In this document: one piece after another, positions 61,038 to 64,000 of the stretch
Numbering within the stretch: the first letter of the stretch is position 1
How the letters are laid out: every line of letters starts with the position of its first letter
From: JBCBGF01 sp039193455
Lineage (GTDB): Bacteria; Pseudomonadota; Alphaproteobacteria; Rhodobacterales; Rhodobacteraceae
Direction of reading: 5' to 3'
Length of the DNA: 64,000 nucleotides
Assembly (NCBI GenBank): GCA_039193455.1
Contig: JBCCWO010000007.1
Span: 1-64,000, forward strand
The notes under the pieces: model-generated
Told to the model about the DNA's origin: nothing
Seen by the model: only the letters and a program-made list of their open reading frames with translations
Database searches by the model: none
Program-made: the position numbers and the translations under genes

Positions 61038-61096
61038 GTCAGGCCCTTCTTTGGTCAGGAAATATCCGCGCCGCAGGCAAGAAAACCCGTCTGGCG

Positions 61097-62215
61097 CTAC
61101 ACACGCATCGGCATCACGACATAGACAGCCGAGGGATCATTCCCCTCGCGCATCAGCGTCGGATCGCCGGCAGAGTTGAACAGGAACACCGCGTTCTCAC
61201 GATCGACCTGGCTGGCAATCTCCAAGAGGTATTTCGCGTTGAACCCGATCTCCAACCGCTCATCGCCGTAAGCCACGGCCAGCTCTTCCTCCGCCGCCCC
61301 GCTGTCTGGCGCGTTGACCGACAGGATCAGCCGATCATCATCCAGCGCCAGCTTCACCGCGCGTGAGCGTTCCGATGACACCGTCGCCACCCGGTCCACC
61401 GCTTGGGCAAACTCTGACGCATCGACCTCCAGCTTGCGCGCATTCGCGGTCGGGATCACGCGGGTATAGTCGGGGAACGTCCCGTCGATCACCTTCGAGG
61501 TCAGCGTGATATCGGGCGTCGCAAACCGCACCTTCGTCTCTGACACCGACACCGCGATCTGCGCCTCGTCATCATCCAACAGCTTGCGCAGCTCACCCAC
61601 CGTCTTGCGCGGCACGATCACGCCCGGCATTGTCTCGGCCCCTTGCGGCAGCATCGCATCGATCCGCGCCAGCCGGTGCCCATCGGTCGCGACACAGCGC
61701 AGGCTCTGCCCGCTCTCGCTCTCGGCCACATGCATGTAGACGCCGTTCAGATAATACCGCGTCTCTTCCGTCGAGATGGCAAATTTCGACTTGTCGAACA
61801 GCCGCCGCAAGATCGGCGCCGGGGCCGAGAAATTGGCGCTGTACTCGCTCGACGCCATCACCGGGAAATCCTCGCGCGGCAGCGTCGCCAGCGCAAAGTT
61901 CGACCGCCCCGCTTCCACCGTCATCCGCCCCGAGGCGCCATCATCGGTCAGCGTCACCAGGGCCCCGTCGGGCAGCTTGCGCACGATCTCATGCAGGGTG
62001 ACCGCGGCCACCGTCGTCGCCCCAGCGCGTTCCACCTGCGCCGGCGCCCGGTCCACCACTTCGATATCAAGGTCGGTGGCCCGGAAGGTGACGCCATCGC
62101 CTTCGGCTTCGATCAGAACATTCGCCAGGATCGGGATCGTATTGCGCCGCTCAACGACCGACTGCGCCTGCGCCACGGCGCGCAGCAGGTTGGCGCGTTC
62201 GATGCTGATCTTCAT
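61097..62215 (-). CDS. dnaN: DNA polymerase III beta subunit (sliding clamp)
   Basis: A 372-residue clamp with three repeated clamp domains (N-terminus MKISIERANLLRAVAQ, C-terminus YVVMPMRV). It tethers the polymerase to DNA. Two starts exist, ATG 62221 and 62215; the AGGGAG site is only one base from the first and about seven from the second, so 62215 is preferred. The gene lies about 10 kb from dnaA, on the opposite strand. Confidence 0.97.
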   Translation of the reverse strand: MKISIERANLLRAVAQAQSVVERRNTIPILANVLIEAEGDGVTFRATDLDIEVVDRAPAQVERAGATTVAAVTLHEIVRKLPDGALVTLTDDGASGRMTVEAGRSNFALATLPREDFPVMASSEYSANFSAPAPILRRLFDKSKFAISTEETRYYLNGVYMHVAESESGQSLRCVATDGHRLARIDAMLPQGAETMPGVIVPRKTVGELRKLLDDDEAQIAVSVSETKVRFATPDITLTSKVIDGTFPDYTRVIPTANARKLEVDASEFAQAVDRVATVSSERSRAVKLALDDDRLILSVNAPDSGAAEEELAVAYGDERLEIGFNAKYLLEIASQVDRENAVFLFNSAGDPTLMREGNDPSAVYVVMPMRV

Positions 62216-62712
62216 GCCCATGCTCCCTCAAATGCCGGGGCAGAGACCGTAGCCGGTTTTCCCGCCCGCGCAAGTGGTTTGCCGCGACTGTCGGAGTTTC
62301 CCGAATCGGGGTCAAGGGCGGCGGGGCATCTATTGCGCGGATCGGGCCGCGCGCACGGGGCGTGGCGCGGTCCCGGCGCGCCCGTCGCGCCAGTGCACAG
62401 GATTGTATCTATCGCGACCGCCGCCGTGCCGCAGGTTTACGCATTAACGCTAATGCAGGGGAAGCGCAGACATTGATGCGCACCCGCGTGCAACGCCTGA
62501 GACAGGGGTGACTCCGCCGCACCCCTCCGTCTAAGTGAACGTAAAAAACTGATTTAATTATAAAAAAGTTCCGACGGCGCCTCTGACAGCATACGATTGG
62601 ACCGCCGAATTCTCTGCATCCGTCGATTTCCCGTGCGCGGCAAAACCCACAACCCTAGGCTGCGGGCGTGCACAATTTATTCGCACAAAACTTGCTGAAG
62701 ATTGGGGATATT
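62216..62712. promoter_or_regulatory. Intergenic region, dnaN and the TbpB-like lipoprotein gene
   Basis: About 500 bases with no gene that I can support. It carries an inverted repeat gcatta-acgc-taatgc (62441-62456), GANTC sites at 62303 and 62510, and an A/T-rich stretch at about 62540-62575 that could hold the lipoprotein promoter. No DnaA box was found. Confidence 0.45.
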
Positions 62713-63579
62713 ATGAAGGGTTTTTGCAAAATGACGACCGCGCTGTGCGCCGCCCTGGCGCTAAGCGCATGTGGCGGTGGCGGAGGCGGGGGGAGCACGG
62801 TTGTCCCTTTTACCAGCGTCTCGGATCTGCCGGATAACGGAACAGTCGTGATCAACGGATCGGGTGTGACAGCGTCCTACACCTCTGATTTGGGAACTGG
62901 CGTCACGTCGATTTCTGCGCCGACAACGTCGGATGACGCCACAACTAGAATTCGGATCGTCAACGGCGTCGCACAAGACTTTTCGGTCTCGGCACCGGGA
63001 TCAAGCGCCGCCTTCGATCTTGGAACCGCAGTTGGGGGCAACCTGGCCGGAGAACGTTTCTTAGTGCTCTCACAAGATGGCCAGACCGCCTACATCTCGG
63101 AAAACGTTATGCCGGTCTACGAGTATCAGACATACGGCACCTGGATCACCGGTCTCGGAACTGGATCCGGCACGGTGGGCGTTGGGAGTTTCGGCGCAGA
63201 GACGAATGCCACAGCACTTCCGGCCAACGCCACGTACACCGGCACGGGCACCGGCTATGCGCTGGACGACGCTGATCAGAGTTTCATCACAGACTTCGAG
63301 GTTTCGGCCACGACGGATTTCTCGACGATCACCATCACGAGCTCCAATACAGTGACAGAGAACCTCGTCACGGCCGATGTTGTTGCCGACCCCGCATATG
63401 ATTTCACAGGCTCGGGGCCTGTCAGTGGCAATGGCTTCACGGCCAGTATCGCCTCGACCAACACATCGGGAACGGCCACGGGTAGCTTCTTTGGTCCGAA
63501 CGCCGAAGAGTTTGGTGGAACCTTTGATACCTCAGGTCCGTCCGGGCACGTCCACATAGGCTCGTTCGGAGGCCAATAG
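62713..63579 (+). CDS. TbpB-like surface lipoprotein
   Basis: A 288-residue lipoprotein: signal peptide with lipobox ALSAC and a following Gly-rich spacer (GGGGGGGS), typical of surface lipoproteins. The C-terminal part holds a small barrel with GTATGSFFGPNAEEFGGTF, the conserved signature of transferrin-binding-protein-like (TbpB C-lobe) barrels. The next gene encodes the Slam-type translocator, so it is probably displayed or released by that pathway. Its ligand (haem, metal or other) is unknown. ATG 62713 has a gggga site. Confidence 0.85.
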   Translation: MKGFCKMTTALCAALALSACGGGGGGGSTVVPFTSVSDLPDNGTVVINGSGVTASYTSDLGTGVTSISAPTTSDDATTRIRIVNGVAQDFSVSAPGSSAAFDLGTAVGGNLAGERFLVLSQDGQTAYISENVMPVYEYQTYGTWITGLGTGSGTVGVGSFGAETNATALPANATYTGTGTGYALDDADQSFITDFEVSATTDFSTITITSSNTVTENLVTADVVADPAYDFTGSGPVSGNGFTASIASTNTSGTATGSFFGPNAEEFGGTFDTSGPSGHVHIGSFGGQ

Positions 63580-63611
63580 CGCGAGGCGCGCGCTCCAAAA
63601 ATACTGCAACT

Positions 63612-63637
63612 CCGGCGGGCCTTTCTGGCCCCGCCGG
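63612..63637 (+). terminator. Hairpin between the lipoprotein and Slam genes
   Basis: ccggcgggcc and ggccccgccgg pair over about ten positions with one bulge and a short loop. No T-run follows. It could reduce but not stop transcription into the Slam gene. Confidence 0.5.
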
Positions 63638-63667
63638 GGGTAACCCCCACACCCACCTCTTGGAAAC

Positions 63668-64000
63668 ATGCATCGGATGCGACCCCTTCGTGCCCTGCGG
63701 ATTGTCTGCCTCGTTATCGCTGCCTTGGCTGCGCTTGGCCCGGGTGCGTCCCTTGCACGGCCAGCGCCGCTGTCCCAACAGCAGATCGAGGCGCAGTTCC
63801 TGACCGCCCTGACCGCGCTGAACTCCGGCCGCCCGGAAGCGGCAATTCCCCCGCTTCTGAATCTCCTCGGGCAAGACCCAAGCCTCGTGCGTGTTCGTTT
63901 GGAACTGGCCCGCGCCTACTTCGAGGCCGAGCAGTGGCAGCGCGCGCGCGAGGAATTCTTTATCGTCTTGTCGGGGGATCTGCCCGATCCGGTGCGCCAG
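63668..64000 (+). CDS. Surface lipoprotein assembly modifier (Slam, DUF560), 3' partial
   Basis: The frame starts with ATG at 63668 (or 63677) and is open to the last base of the window, 111 codons. A signal peptide (MRPLRALRIVCLVIAALAAL) is followed by a TPR-like domain whose end, RVRLELARAYFEAEQW and then REEFFIVLSGDLPDPVRQ, matches the N-terminal TPR domain of Slam translocators. The C-terminal outer-membrane barrel should lie beyond the window. It forms a pair with the TbpB-like lipoprotein, 88 bases upstream. Confidence 0.82.
   Translation, partial: MHRMRPLRALRIVCLVIAALAALGPGASLARPAPLSQQQIEAQFLTALTALNSGRPEAAIPPLLNLLGQDPSLVRVRLELARAYFEAEQWQRAREEFFIVLSGDLPDPVRQ

Overview
The window is GC-rich chromosomal DNA from an alphaproteobacterium, most likely a marine Rhodobacterales (Roseobacter-group) species. 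The reasons are the Mic60-like protein followed by hemY, a CcrM-type GANTC methyltransferase, an ScfR-type regulator beside a polyhydroxyalkanoate cluster, a candidate CtrA site and an alphaproteobacterial LexA site, short single-domain FlgJ and FlgN-like genes, and the wording of the dnaA, gyrB, recF and dnaN products. I saw no rRNA or tRNA gene, CRISPR array, transposase or prophage.

Layout. 1-2824: a Mic60/mitofilin-like protein, cut by the window edge inside a 22-copy hexanucleotide repeat, then hemY. 2835-12689 (minus strand): an error-prone polymerase DnaE2 that lacks its C-terminal OB domain, a methyltransferase, rppH, ctpA, an EnvC-like protein, gpmI and an ScfR-type regulator. 12859-18568 (plus): phaB, prpE, a beta-ketothiolase gene and phaC, a set suited to making PHA from propionyl-CoA as well as acetyl-CoA. 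18708-23228: orphan iolB, ccrM with GANTC sites in its promoter region, rnhB, two small secreted proteins and a membrane-tethered winged-helix regulator.

23225-41087 is a large surface-polysaccharide region. It has four glycosyltransferases, an SGNH-like protein without clear catalytic residues, a LamG-like protein, a sulfatase fused to RTX calcium-binding repeats, and an exosortase-type exopolysaccharide gene set: tyrosine kinase, chain-length protein and ATPase on the minus strand, and initiating sugar transferase, TPR lipoprotein, export protein and outer-membrane barrel on the plus strand. No exosortase gene is present. A perfect TTAA-N7-TTAA site lies between the two divergent arms.

41206-44820 holds flagellar genes: a motB cut off after about 30 codons and followed by palindromic DNA, then flgN-like, flgJ-like, fliK and flgD. 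45034-64000 is mostly housekeeping: ubiB, ubiE, mutM, an enoyl-CoA hydratase, rpsT, dnaA, trhO, an NAD salvage group (pncA, a Cys-cluster gene, pncB), a small kinase-like gene, gyrB, a desaturase, a LysE exporter, recF and dnaN. The replication genes are together, but I see no cluster of DnaA boxes and do not call oriC. The window ends in a TbpB-like surface lipoprotein followed by the start of a Slam (surface lipoprotein assembly modifier) gene, a likely type XI secretion pair.

Four convergent gene pairs meet at overlapping stop codons (three share CTAG, one CTAA), so the genome is tightly packed. Where computed ORFs began too early, starts were re-chosen from ribosome-binding sites, neighbouring gene ends and family N-termini; the reasons are given in each entry.
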